The position numbers and the translations under genes are program-made. A stretch of 64,000 nucleotides of DNA from Adiantum capillus-veneris (lineage: Eukaryota; Streptophyta; Polypodiopsida; Polypodiales; Pteridaceae): assembly GCA_014529385.2 (NCBI GenBank), contig CM043953.1:69930372-69994371 (forward strand), in the 5' to 3' direction. Below the pieces are notes generated by a model. That model was given only the letters and a program-made list of their open reading frames with translations, made no database searches and was not told the DNA's origin. Of this stretch, positions 11,880-22,805 are shown piece by piece (the stretch's first letter is position 1; each line of letters starts with the position of its first letter).

Positions 11880-12896
11880 TCACATTCTCATTCTCCACGG
11901 TCTACCGAGGATAAATGGATAGCCATTTCCCTTTGTAGAAATAACATAGAAATCAACAGCCTTCTTAATGCCAAAAGCTTCCACAGAAACATTTTTACAA
12001 ACTCCCAAACACCTAGCCTTGCTATTATTTGGCATTTTTACTTTGATTTCAGGCGTCTCATGAATGTGCATGCCTAGTCTCTGCATAAGGTCCTCTGTCA
12101 TGATGAAAATTTGTGCGCCCCCATTCACTAGACCCTTCCTAACTAGCGTTTCCTTGATATAGCAATCTAGCACAGGTGTAATATCTTCATTCATTTGGGC
12201 ATGTGCAATTTTAACAACAGGAAAATTTTCTTTCGTCCTTCTCCTAGTGCTAACTGCCTTTGTTAGCTCCCTCCTAACATGTGCGCACAATGCAAGAAAT
12301 TGAGGCCATGATATGCTTGGACCCTTACCTCTCATGTCCTCCATAAGGTTGTAGGGAGCCATACCATGTCCAAGAGGGAAGTCTTGAAGGTTGATGTGGC
12401 ACCGGGTCCTCTTGGCTTCCTTGGTTTCCTTTGCTTTCTTTCCTCGTCCATGGTCACTTTGTGATGTTACTCTTTCCTTTTCCTTACATTTTTCCCGCCC
12501 ACGTTTGATGCCATTTGCTTCAATGTCACCCTCTTTGGATCGTGTGACTTCTACAACATTGACATTTGGGTCAGGCAAAGGTAGAACTCCTTCCACCTCT
12601 TGTGGAGGTGGTCTTGGTCCATTTGGCCTTTGTAGAAGCCTCGATTGTTGACCAGCTCCTTCACCTGCATTCCTCCCTGGGTAATTCAAGTTAGGTCTCC
12701 CTGGCTCCCCACGGGGCCAAGGACAATTATACATCCCATTTTCAAACTCTCTGCAATTCCAACATTGCAAGACTCTCCTAGGTCGTGGATCTCGCTCTTC
12801 ATACTTCTTTGCTTGTCCCTTTGGACCTACAGCTTGTGCAAGGTGAATTGACAGGCTGCTTAAAGATTCATTTAACTTCTCAATCACTTCTGCCAT
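11880..12896 (-). pseudogene. Gag C-terminus and aspartic protease, element A
   Basis: The 338-residue frame contains the gag zinc knuckle with its histidine lost (CWNCREFENGMYNC, residues 45-58; element B has the normal H). A basic linker follows, then the retropepsin region. The protease active-site triad reads LVNGGAQ (N258) where element B has LVDGGAQ, so the catalytic aspartate is gone. DGG rather than DTG/DSG is common in the Tat/Athila groups. Confidence 0.8.
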
Positions 12897-13493
12897 TACC
12901 TCAAGAAGCTCCCTAGATGTTGATGCTTGTGACTTACCTTTGGGTCTAAGACCTTCTATTGTAACCTCTCCCCTTAAGAACTTTTCTTATATTTCTCAGT
13001 AGCCCTAGTTTCAGCTGCATCAAAGGTAGCAGGTGCACCCGCCTCAACTTTTACCTTAAGGTCAGGAAAGAGTCCCTCTATGAACCTCTCCTTCTTTAGA
13101 AACTCTGCACCATCACCCGAGTTAGAAACATTTCGTATCCATAGAGCCCAAAGACGTAGAAACTCTTGCTTGTAAGTAGTAGTCAGCTAAGTCTTTTTGC
13201 TTATGAGAAACAATGTCTTGACAAAATTTTTGAGTGTTTTGGAGATCAAAGAAGTATTTCTTGAAACGATTAAAAAATTCCGTGTAATTCCCCTTAACTT
13301 TCTCAAGCAAAGAGTCAAACCAAGTGCTAGCATCTTTCCTAAGGACTACCTCCAACATTTCTACACGCTCTTGATCAGTTACTATCCTCTTGATATGGCA
13401 AGACATCTTGAAATTTGCTAAAAATAATTTTGCATCCTCTCCAAGCTCTCCAAAGAAAAGAGGACATCCGGACATTTGGCGTTGGCTCTCCAT
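12897..13493 (-). pseudogene. Gag N-terminus, element A
   Basis: Starting at ATG 13493 the frame reads MESQRQMSGCPLFFGELGED and continues with the retrotransposon gag core (TWFDSLLEKVKGNYTEFFNRFKKYF) to 13122. It then frameshifts relative to the colinear gag of element B. The remainder up to 12897 is in other frames. Gag forms the virus-like particle. Confidence 0.8.
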
Positions 13494-13579
13494 TGAATTG
13501 ATTTCAAAGTGACGCACGTTTTTTTTTCTCTTAAAAATATTTACACAGTAATGTTTTCTAAATTGCAATCTGTTCTACA

Positions 13580-14017
13580 ACAAAATAAAAATATGCACAT
13601 CAAATGATCTATGATAATCAACAAGAGGTAGGATGACAGGGTTTGGTGATGCAAGAATTTCTCCTACTCTTTGGGCACCGAACATGAATACCATATGTTG
13701 TTGAAAATGGATCTTTCTACTTATTCCAACATTAATTCTAAGAAATGGAAGGGAAAAACCTCTATTCCTGGGCCATTGTCCATGGTTTATACATAACCTA
13801 ATGCTTAAAACAAAACAAAAATATAGACGTCCAAACTAAGGTCGTACCTAATGAGAGGCAGAATAAAAGGATTCACTAAAGTATTTATCTCGGCCAACCT
13901 AAGAGGACCTAAAATTCTATGAATTACACGTTGAAATTGCAATTTAGTACTAACAATTATGTGTACCTTTTGCCTTGCAATGGGAATGAAAGGATCATAC
14001 AAATTCTCGTGATTCAT
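13580..14017 (-). CDS. Pre-gag small ORF pair, element A (first intact, second broken)
   Basis: The first ORF (13805-14017, 70 codons, MNHENLYDPFIPIARQKVHI...) is intact and nearly identical to its counterpart in element B. A second, related ORF follows (13580-13790, starting MDNGPGIEVFPFHF) but is frameshifted here. The two are paralogues: both end NP-ILPLI-Y---DV-IF-L. They lie between the primer binding site and gag. Function unknown; see element B. Confidence 0.55.
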
Positions 14018-14069
14018 ACAAACTTCTTGACTATGCTAAAGGTTGATCCTACAAAAAAATACACAAGCC

Positions 14070-14092
14070 CTCCTCAGTGGGGGCACCAAAAT
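14070..14092 (-). other. Primer binding site, element A
   Basis: Immediately after the 5' LTR the minus strand reads ATTTTGGTGCCCCCACTGAGGA. TGGTGCCCCCACTGAGGA would pair with a tRNA ending in CCA. The tRNA species is not assigned. Element B has the same site with one C-to-T change. Confidence 0.6.
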
Positions 14093-15962
14093 TGAGGCGG
14101 TCTCGGGAGGGCAACAAGAATAGTGGCCTCAAAACACCCTTCAAGGCTCCCGTGCTGCTCAATTGGGATTGGGACAATCACAATCAAAGACAACAACAAC
14201 CCACAGTCAAAAACCAAACAAGAACAGAGGCACCACCTAGTTGTAGATGCGAACTAGGACGCACGCGATATCTCCTTGTACTCAAACACACAAAGGGAGG
14301 GGAATGCAAGATAGCCACACACACCAAACACAAACATTCACCACACCATAGAGAAGTAAAGAGCACAAATCAACTTGAGCAACTCAGTCCTAGCCTTAAA
14401 GACTAGATGCACACAAAGCTTGGTGAGAAACTGAGAGACAACACAAAACTTGACCTTGTTGCCAATACACAAATTGTCCTAGGGTCACACGAGCCCTCTC
14501 ATCGAGCACCCCAACACCCCTTACAATTGAATTTTAGGCAAACAATTCAACAAGCCCCCAAACCACCTATCATGAAATGGCACAACAGACTTCAAGGACA
14601 ATATACCTTCAACCACGTGATGAGCCAACTTATCAAGTCAATTTAGAGAGAAGAGTCGTAGTTGCTGCATACAATTGCACCCAAAACTATAAATCTTATT
14701 TATGCACAAGAGTAGGCTACAAGTGTGATGAACAGTATGGAATCACTCCACTCCTCTAGATGGCATAACCAAGTTCAAGCTTCTCCATGCACCTTTGTGT
14801 AGTGATGGAATAGAGCACTCACAATGCACACACTCTACACAACTAGGCTTGAAGAGTGGTGTGTTATGTGTGGAGAATGGTGTGGGTAGTGTGATCATGT
14901 GATGATTTACAAGGGAGAGAAGGGCTCGGCTATTTATAGGTTTTAGAAGCCCCAATAGGGATTAGACCTAATCAAGTTTATTTGAAGAAATAAAAAATTA
15001 TGCATATTTCTATTTTTAAAATGAGGGTAGGTCTCTCTTATCCTTTGAGTCACATGGATGTGGGCTCAAGGGAAGAGAATTATTGAGGATGAAAGGAGAG
15101 AGGATTGGGTGAATAATTTGGGAGTGCCTACTCTAATAGATAGTAGAGGGTGCATTTTTACAATAAGGTCAGTGGTTAGTAGTTAGTATTAATCACTACA
15201 AAATATTTACAAAATCATTCACCAAATGGAAAGATATATGATGAGAAAAGTTAGAGAAGGGATAAACTTGTAAAGAGAGGTTGAAGCTTTGGAGAAGTTG
15301 ACATTCATCTCTTTACAGCACTGGTAGAAGAAGCGGTCAGCATGGCGAAGTTGCGCGTGTCGATGAAGCTATGTTATCTTGAAACCTTGGATAATGCATG
15401 ATAAAAGCATTCATTTGTAGAGGTTAACCTTGAATTTTTGTTGATTTTTTGGAGTTCTTTAGAAATCTGAAGAGGATATGGTAATATGGACATATATGTA
15501 GAGAGAAAGGGGAGCACATAGGGATGTATAAATGGAGGATGAAGGCTATGAAGGTGTGAGAGAAGTGGAAATGGTGAAGAGGGTGAAATAGGAAATGGAA
15601 ATTGCAGGTCTGGGTGTGGGAAAGAGAGGGAGGGGTATGTAAGACTGATGTCGGGGGATATGTGTTCGCTACGTGAGCCGGGCAGGCATCGAGCCTCTGG
15701 CTGTGGGAGGTGTGAGAGACTAGATACAAGACACAAAGCAAAAGACTCTGAAAACACCTTCAATGCTTAAAAATTGACAAGCAGAATGTTTCAAGCTGCT
15801 AATCGTTAGCTGAAGTGAAATTCAATTACAAATGTTTGCCGTTAACGGAACTGATGGTGATAGGAGAGTTTAACGCTCTCAAATTAGATCATGACTGTAA
15901 ATTTCTCACTTATGCCTGCCATTAGAGCCTTTTGAAGCTGATTAGGACGTACATATCCGGTA

Positions 15963-16295
15963 AACTTCACTCGCCTTATCTTTCCCTTGCCAAAATCTTC
16001 TTATCTGCTCTTGCCAAACTTCATTCTTTCCCTTGCCGAGATCTGCCTTACCTGCTCTTGCCAAACTTTACTCGCCTTATCTTTCCCTTGCCGAAATCTG
16101 CCTTACCTGCTTTTGCCAAGCTTTACTCACCTTATCTTTCCCTTGCCGAAATCTGCCTTACTTGCTTTTGCCAAAATTTTCTCGCCTTATCTTTCTCTTG
16201 CCGAAACCTGCCTTACCTGCTTTTGCCAAGCTTCATTCTTTCCCTTGCCGAGATCTGCCTTACCTGCTTTTGCCAAGCATCCTTTCCCTTACCAA
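15963..16295. repeat. Tandem repeat, 55-bp unit (about 6 copies)
   Basis: Units CCGAAATCTGCCTTACCTGC...CTTATCTTTCCCTTG recur every 55 bp from about 16038, with shortened 44-48 bp variants at both ends. Because 55 is not a multiple of three, all three frames stay open through it, giving false long ORFs (15932-16539). Confidence 0.85.
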
Positions 16296-16710
16296 GTGCT
16301 TCACCGGATTCAAGCCTCGAGCTTGCTCTCTACAGTCGAGAGAGAGAGGGAGAGAGAGAGAGAGAGAACTCTCTTGCTTACCCTCACCCCTTCCTGCCTT
16401 CGAGATTCTCGCCTCTTCTCGTTCTCCCGTTAGCCAAGGTCGAGAGAGAGGATGCCTTAAAGTCCTCACTTTTGAGAGATCGAGCTTCCCCAATGCTAAG
16501 GGAGAGAGCCCATACTTGAGAGAGAGAGAGAGAGAATGAGAGATATTGCCCTTGAGCTTCGAGAGCTAGAGCTTGCTCTGTGTTCTTACTTCCCCTCCTT
16601 CCATGTTCGCCATCACTTGCCCTCCCGCTCCTCCCTTCCTCGTTCATAGCCTACTTTTCTTTTCTAGTCTGTTGCCCTAAAAATAGCCCCTTCAATTTTT
16701 TCCCCGGCCC

Positions 16711-16734
16711 ATCAGTCACGGCGCCGTGACTGAT
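16711..16734. repeat. Perfect 24-bp palindrome
   Basis: Centred on GGCGCC, with arms starting ATCAGTCACG. No loop. It may be a protein-binding site or cruciform in the foreign segment. Confidence 0.9.
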
Positions 16735-17099
16735 GTGGCGCGGGACCCGTTCTGATGACGTGGCAAGGCCTAACGTTCACTTGCATGAAAATGTGCCAAA
16801 CCAGGGCCGAACGGCGGCGCCTCGAGCTCCTGATCACAACTCCTTATTGTCTCGAGCTCGTCCAAAGACTGAGACGCGCCCTATGAGCCCATCTTCTCTT
16901 GCGTGCCCATCTCCTCGCTGCCTGCCCGCTTTCTCTGCATGCTTTTTCTTCTTATTTTTCACACTTAAAAGCCCTTAATTTCTTTAGTGGGCGGCCTCTG
17001 ACCACACCCCCTTGGGCGGCATCCCGTGGGGCGGCTAAGTTAATTTCGGTGGCCAGGCTTTGTTGGGCGGCCACACCTTTAAGGTCATGGACTATGACC

Positions 17100-17420
17100 C
17101 TTTATTCATAAGGGTACTACATTTGGCATACATCTCTACCAAGGCAATGCCAAGCTTCTCATTGGGCGGGTGGCCTTGCCTTAAGTGGGTGGCCATTGTG
17201 GGCACTACATTGCATACATGCTGGCCAACTCGCTGCCAAGCTCAACATCTTGTATACATTCTGGCCAACTCGCTACCAAGCTAAAAGTTTTCCCTCAGCA
17301 GCTCTCAGCTAAAAATATCATCGTGAATTTACTTACCCGTAACAAGGTCGTGAGAATAGTGCCACATGTCCCCAAGATGAAAATATAAGTGATTGCATTT
17401 GGTGAAAGACATTTCCTTTG
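17100..17420 (-). pseudogene. PPR relic inside foreign segment of LTR A
   Basis: The minus strand near 17115-17155 reads LGIALVEMYAKC. At 17290-17405 it reads NAITYIFILGTCG, matching the text of the PPR array at 1-1640, including the shared wording around 1190 and 17370 (GCCACATGT-CCAAGAT). Several stops. It shows PPR fragments travelling with, or being captured by, repeats. Confidence 0.6.
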
Positions 17421-18942
17421 CACTCAGTTGTTTATTACTTGCATCAGCTTCTCGGATAATGCCGAAATTATCCAGCTCATCACACCGGCAGCTACTCACA
17501 CTGGCCTCAATCCATAGTATCTCATGAACCCGGACCCGGTTTGGCAAGTCGTTAATTCCTTTAGACTTCTCAAACTACATAGAGCGCATACAAACCGTGC
17601 TGAGGCTATAAAAATCCCAGATGGCACTCCGACCGAGCGGACCAAATTGGCACGAAACCGGCCCCTGGTGAATCTTTAACTGCCCATATCTTGGTAACCG
17701 TAACTCCGATTGCTAATCTGAAAAGATCGACGTGCTCCATAAAGTGAGCACTTCATGTCTGTGCATTCATTTCATTTCTGTCACCTCAGCTGCAGTTGCC
17801 CAATCCGTTACGGATCTGCATTAACTCAAACTTCAAAGTGCCATAACTTCTTCACCGTAGCTCCAATCGACGAGCCGTAAAGACAGGCCGCTACAGCACT
17901 TCAAGCACTACAATTCTAGATCATAATCTCTCATCTGTGGTCACTACAAGCATACTCATTTTTGGCATCATTGAGGCATCTGTTGGCCCTTCTAAGCCGC
18001 ATCTGGCATACATTAATCATTAGACTTGGCCTATTAACAAGCCCTCATCACTGACCATTAATCAAGTAGGCTTCAAAGAAGGTTAGCTTACATTTCTCTG
18101 CTCTTTTTCTCATCATGACACATCCTGAGATTCAGATCAAAAGAAGGTGCCAAAATTCCAGCAAAAAGTTGTCCCTGCAGCACCTAATAAAGCTTGAAGT
18201 GGGCCACTATTTGATTCTTTTTTCTTTTTCTTTGTAGTCTTCCAAGTGAGCCCCCCATACATCAGCCATGACCTAATATTGCCAAGGGAGCTTGAACACA
18301 TGTATGATATTAGATAAGTATCAAATATAATATATACTTGTGGGATAAAAAGATAGAATAGCTAGTCATGAAAAATGCACACATGAGGTGCATGGTGGCA
18401 AAAAATATATAAAATAAAAGGAGGAAATTCATGAGGGAAGGGACCCTCAATTATTCTCTACTTTGAGTGATTTATGAAATTTATTTGAAGATGAAATCTA
18501 TTTACTTGTGAATATTTAGCTGGGAGGGATGGAAAAAAATATGATGGAGCCGATTAGGTTATTGGTGAATTTTACGGTGAAGTCACATAAGGGTTTTTCA
18601 AGGCTTGTGTGAGTAGAGCTTAAGGGATAGAATGATAGTAAAATAGGTATAAGGAATGACACGCGATGGAAGCTAGCATACTTACGCCTGATAACGCACA
18701 CTTAGAAATATATATTTATATAAATATAATAATTTTGAAAAAAACCCTTTTATACTTAGGTCCTTTATTTGATAGAAAATATCTACATGTAAAGAGGACC
18801 GTAATATTATAATTTTTTTTTTGTCTCCTAGCCCAATGGCTCGCTTAATGATTTGATAAAAAAATGTGAACACTATTTACAATGAAATAGTAAGCCTAGT
18901 CATTGTGCTAGGGTGTTTTTGTGGGGTGAAGTGGCTTCTTAA

Positions 18943-19524
18943 CACTAGACTTGTAATGAGCCACAAAACTGGCTGAAGCCACAAAAATGGCTCACATCAA
19001 GATTCTAGTAAATGAAACATAACTTTTGTATATGACATCAAAGTTTCATGAAACTTCTTAATTATGGGTTCAAGATATGAAAAAGGTTTCTAAATACACA
19101 ATTTACATGAAAAGCTCAAAAATATTAGTAAATTTTACGTAAAACTACACTTCAACACATAACTTGGAGTAGTAAAAATTGTGGACAGTCTTTTATATGG
19201 GTTAAAAAAGCTTGAAACATCTATCACATACCTATTAAGGGATTTTTCAAAGAAGTTTGGGCCTACTTAACAATGATTTGTCTTACTTTCAAAAGAAAAT
19301 AGAAAAATTTTGTCCATCTGCACAAATTAGTTGTCGAAGATGGCAATGGAAAGACACCTTTAGACCTTCAATTAGCTTTGTACTATTTTTTATCAACTCA
19401 TATTGAGTGTTGATGATAATTTCCTGAAACCATTTTCCATTTGGATAACTAACATAGTGTTGAGAATTTTTTAACAAAGGTCTCAAAAAGCCACAAAAGT
19501 GGCTAATTTTTTATAGAACCATTG
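18943..19524. mobile_element. 582-bp MITE-like insertion flanked by TTAA
   Basis: TTAA occurs at 18939-18942 and 19525-19528. The 3' LTR of the same element has one TTAA and no insert at this point, so the boundaries are well supported. The termini (CACTAGACTTGTAA and the complement CAATGGTTCTATAA) are only partly inverted. Subterminal GAGCCACAAAA and AAAAGTGGC motifs are inverted. No ORF. Confidence 0.75.
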
Positions 19525-19561
19525 TTAAAATATTTTATGAGAGCCGAAAAAACGGCTATCA

Positions 19562-20475
19562 ATGCACATGGGAGGACCCTCCAGCATGACTGCAATGGAA
19601 CCACGAGAACGTGGTCAAGAAATGGTAGAATTATTCCTCCAAGATTATCAAGAGGAAGAGGCCTTCATCAATTACTTCAAAACATTTTGGTGTCCAAAAA
19701 TTGGTATACACACAATCTTATGTACAGTAAATAACTTTTATTTGTGTATTTATCTTACACACCTCTATGGTTTTGCTTGCAGACATTTGGGTGTGTGCAT
19801 CTAGGACACATCCACACTCAGGACAGGATACAAATGGGGCAATTGAGGCCTATCATGGTGTATCGAAGAACAAATTTCTAGGAAGTTCAAAGAAGATGGC
19901 TGTGCGTGGAATCAATTGGTTGGTTCACAAGCCGACCTCCTCTGCTCTACCTTTTTATTGGTACTTACAAATGACGAAAGACAAGGGGTTTGTGCATAAT
20001 AATAGATTTGAGATTATTGTGGAGAATTCATTTGAAAGAGCGATGAAAATTTATGGACAGCCAGTCTCCATGATCTTTGTGGAGAAGGATTCACATGTAC
20101 TTGTGCAAAGTGGCTCAAACCCACAAGTGGGGTATATGATATACAATCCCGAGTGTTTGGGCATGTTGCACATGTGCTTGGTCAGAGAAGGGAAATATAT
20201 GTAAGCATCAAATAAAGGTGATGCTTACGTTAGGTGTTTCAACTTCTACTTTGGAGGAGGTGTGCTTAAAGTTACATGAAAGGCAAGTTGGTGCTATCCA
20301 TGCAAAGCCTTCACTACCAATTAAAGACATTGAGAGAGAGGTTTCCATAGAAGATCTACATCAAGGAGTCTTACCATGTGGCGAGCGAGATTTCTCGAGT
20401 GAAGGAAAATCCGAGAAAATGAATAAAGAAACCAAATGGGATTTGTTAAGAAAGATGAACGAAGATCCTACTTAA
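19562..20475 (+). pseudogene. MULE-like transposase, 3' part (resumes after element A)
   Basis: Continues from 5337. The first exon reads HMGGPSSMTAMEPRERGQEM...EEEAFINYFKTFWCPKIG. An intron at 19704-19782 (GTATAC...TTGCAG) follows. The next exon reads CASRTHPHSGQDTNGAIEAYHG and WLVHKPTSS. Next is a SWIM zinc finger at about 20158-20217 (CCTCAWSEKGNICKHQIK: CxC...CxH), reached only after a one-base frameshift. A charged tail ends about 20475. The SWIM finger after the DDE core is typical of MULE transposases and their FAR1/FHY3 relatives. Confidence 0.75.
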
Positions 20476-21200
20476 AGCCCTAAGTGATAGCAATAACACT
20501 GTCCAAAAATGAGAATATTTTCTTGAATCCTTAAGTAATCATAGCAATAGCATTGTTCAAAATTAGACTTTAGATTCTTTTGTGCAGTTGAGGCTTGATG
20601 TCGAGCAATGAGAAACCCAAGAAGGTAGCAAAGCTATTACAAACCATGCAATGATCCACAACTACAATCAACACCATAATTTTTATTTTAACTTAAACTT
20701 AGCCAACAAGGCTCATACATCTACAAAGTTTCTAAACTATATTAAGAGACAATTGTCATATCTTATACCCAAAAACGAGAGTTTTCTTTAGGATTGTAAG
20801 ATAACAAGTGGAATATAGAGAGCAGCATGGCGTGCCTCTACACTCTAACAACAACAAGAAATGCTACGGTTCTATCTCGTGACCATGAGGAGTCACGAAG
20901 AGTCATCAATAAAGACATTGCACCTCTGACACTTCTTGTGGGTGTGAAAATCGTATTGTATATCAACAGCCATGTTTTTTGCAATCCCCTCAGTATAAAC
21001 TGGTAACACACTTCCATACAAAAAGAAAAAGGTAAGTCTCATGATCCACATGTAAGCAATACATAACCTACATTATTGAAACACAAGAAATCTCAAATTG
21101 TTGTTTGAATCATTATCCATAATTTCTAGATATTGCACTATGACACCAAAAAGTGACAAATAGCATAAAAGTATGATGGAAACATAAAATAGGGGGGGGA
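20476..21200. other. Spacer, nothing recognised
   Basis: AT-rich, with a short duplicated phrase (AAGTGATAGCAATAACACTGTCCAAAA / AAGTAATCATAGCAATAGCATTGTTCAAAA) near 20485-20570. No coding signal. Confidence 0.5.
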
Positions 21201-21224
21201 AATGAAGTGTAAGGTGGACTCTCA

Positions 21225-22748
21225 TTAGTCATCAAAGGGATTGACACGCAAAGGCATGTCACCCACATCATCAACATCAAGAGAGGTGGAGGCCCCCTCT
21301 CTACTTCGCTTTTTAGGGCGAAATAATGGTTGCACATAATCTGAAATCAAAGTGTCATCACTGTTGACTACTGCACACACCCGCCCTATGCCTAAGCATT
21401 CTCCCAATACGGGCGCTGTACCACAGCCCAATTCCAAACAAAGACCTCGAGGCCTACAAAGAAGCTCCACAAAACATGAAATAAAAGAATGACTTCGTTG
21501 CAAGCCACTACGCCATGGCTCCGCAGATGATGATCTCGCTAGAGAAGACTCTGGAAGATGGTGCATCATGTCAGAATCTAGAGGTTGCTGTCAAGTCGAT
21601 TGAATAGCGGAGTGCTCTCAACCACAAAGCAAGGTGGTTGCATGCCAACCCTATGCACCATAAGTAAGAGAGAACAATGACATAGCACCACCACATAGAC
21701 AATTAAAACAATAAAAATAACAATAACACACCAAAATGAGAAACAGACAAGTTAATTATTTAGAAGAGCATTACCTCAATTCGACCACTAAAGCTATTAC
21801 CATAACCATAAGCTCCATGATGAAGGACTACAATGCGATGATGAATAGCCATCTCTGATGCACGACAAAATCTCTCAACCCAGCCAATGGTATCTCCTGC
21901 AAGAGGTTTCTAAATTCACAATAGAAAAAACACAACAAAAATATAGACAAGTATTGTATAAAATTATGATTAAAGCACAAACGTATCATAGAGACAATGA
22001 TCAACAACCACCCAGAGTCTGAAAAAGTCAAATATGCAAGTTGCATGCCTACACAAACATGATTCTCACTAAAAATATCCCAAAGGGGCACAACAGGGGA
22101 CGCTTATAAGTGGGAACCACCAAAAGGAAGATCCAAGAAAAATAAAATTAGTAGCCCATGCGACTGTTCTCCCACCACGCATGCACTAGGTCCCATAAAA
22201 GCTTGCAGATCCCATGTGCTCATGAACACGAATCCACGTCGGATGTCGAACACCGGTCCTAAAATGAGCAGCAATGACTATGTAGTCCCCAGAAATGGCC
22301 ATGCATCATGAGTCAAACAATGAGGACACAGAAGACAAGGGAATATCAACGATGTAGAAAAAAGAAAATGGTTTTCTTTGCAACAATCTCCCCACGAGCT
22401 ACTGCGATACAAGAGGCTAAACAAAATGAACTAACTCCAATAAATGAACATACAAACGACAGCATCGTAAGCGATATCTCACCATGCTCTCGCTCCATGT
22501 TTTCATCCACCCTAGTCTCAACAATCACCTCCTTTCCCTTGTGAGAAGTATTTATAGCTTAGAAAAAGCAAAAAAACAAAATATCACCAGTATGTAAAAA
22601 AAATAAGTTAAGGCAAAAGAGAGTTTAAAACTCTTCAACAAATTATGTTTGAGACTGTTTTGAGCAACCATTTACCTGATATCACCTCATTCACTCTAGG
22701 AGGTAGAGGCACATCGATGGATGTGCCACCAACTCTCATAGTATCGTG

Positions 22749-22805
<57 letters not shown>

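Larger units (their letters stand above)
15649..18085. mobile_element. Foreign ~2.4 kb segment inside the LTR, unclassified
   Basis: The segment starts TGTCGGGGGATATG at a sharp break from LTR homology. The right edge is blurred (about 18085). It contains a 55-bp tandem repeat, a GA-rich tract, a 24-bp palindrome, a PPR relic and LTR-like non-coding text. The TG start suggests a solo LTR or a compound element, but no matching end or target duplication was found, and about 150 bp of host LTR is missing. Confidence 0.5.
5338..19561 (-). mobile_element. LTR retrotransposon A, Ty3/gypsy Tat-like, 14.2 kb including nested inserts
   Basis: In element orientation the LTRs start TGATAGCC and end CCTCA. 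The 3' LTR is 5338-7926, the internal region 7927-14092 and the 5' LTR 14093-19561. The target duplication is 4 bp, ATGC on the plus strand (5334-5337 and 19562-19565). Removing the element and one duplication restores the host MULE frame (TLGLIM/HMGGPSS). Domain order is gag, protease, reverse transcriptase, RNase H, second archaeal-like RNase H, integrase, with no chromodomain, which fits the Tat group. All coding parts are broken. The 5' LTR is about twice the length of the 3' LTR because of two later insertions, so A is older than element B. Confidence 0.9.
14093..19561 (-). repeat. 5' LTR of element A, enlarged by two insertions
   Basis: 14093-15648 and 18086-18942 plus 19525-19561 are colinear with the 3' LTR. 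The remainder is foreign: about 15649-18085 (replacing roughly 150 bp of LTR) and 18943-19524. A TATA motif CTATAAATAG lies at 14930-14939 (minus strand). Confidence 0.85.

Noticed and set aside
14077-14646. ORFs overlapping the LTR/primer-site junction of element A
   Set aside because: They cross non-coding LTR sequence and match only the corresponding LTR stretch at 5340-5880.
15932-16539. Three overlapping long ORFs as genes
   Set aside because: They arise because a 55-bp tandem repeat without stops is read in all frames.
18943-19524. CACTA element on the basis of its first five bases
   Set aside because: The other end reads CCATTG, not TAGTG, and the flanking match is TTAA; kept as MITE-like only.
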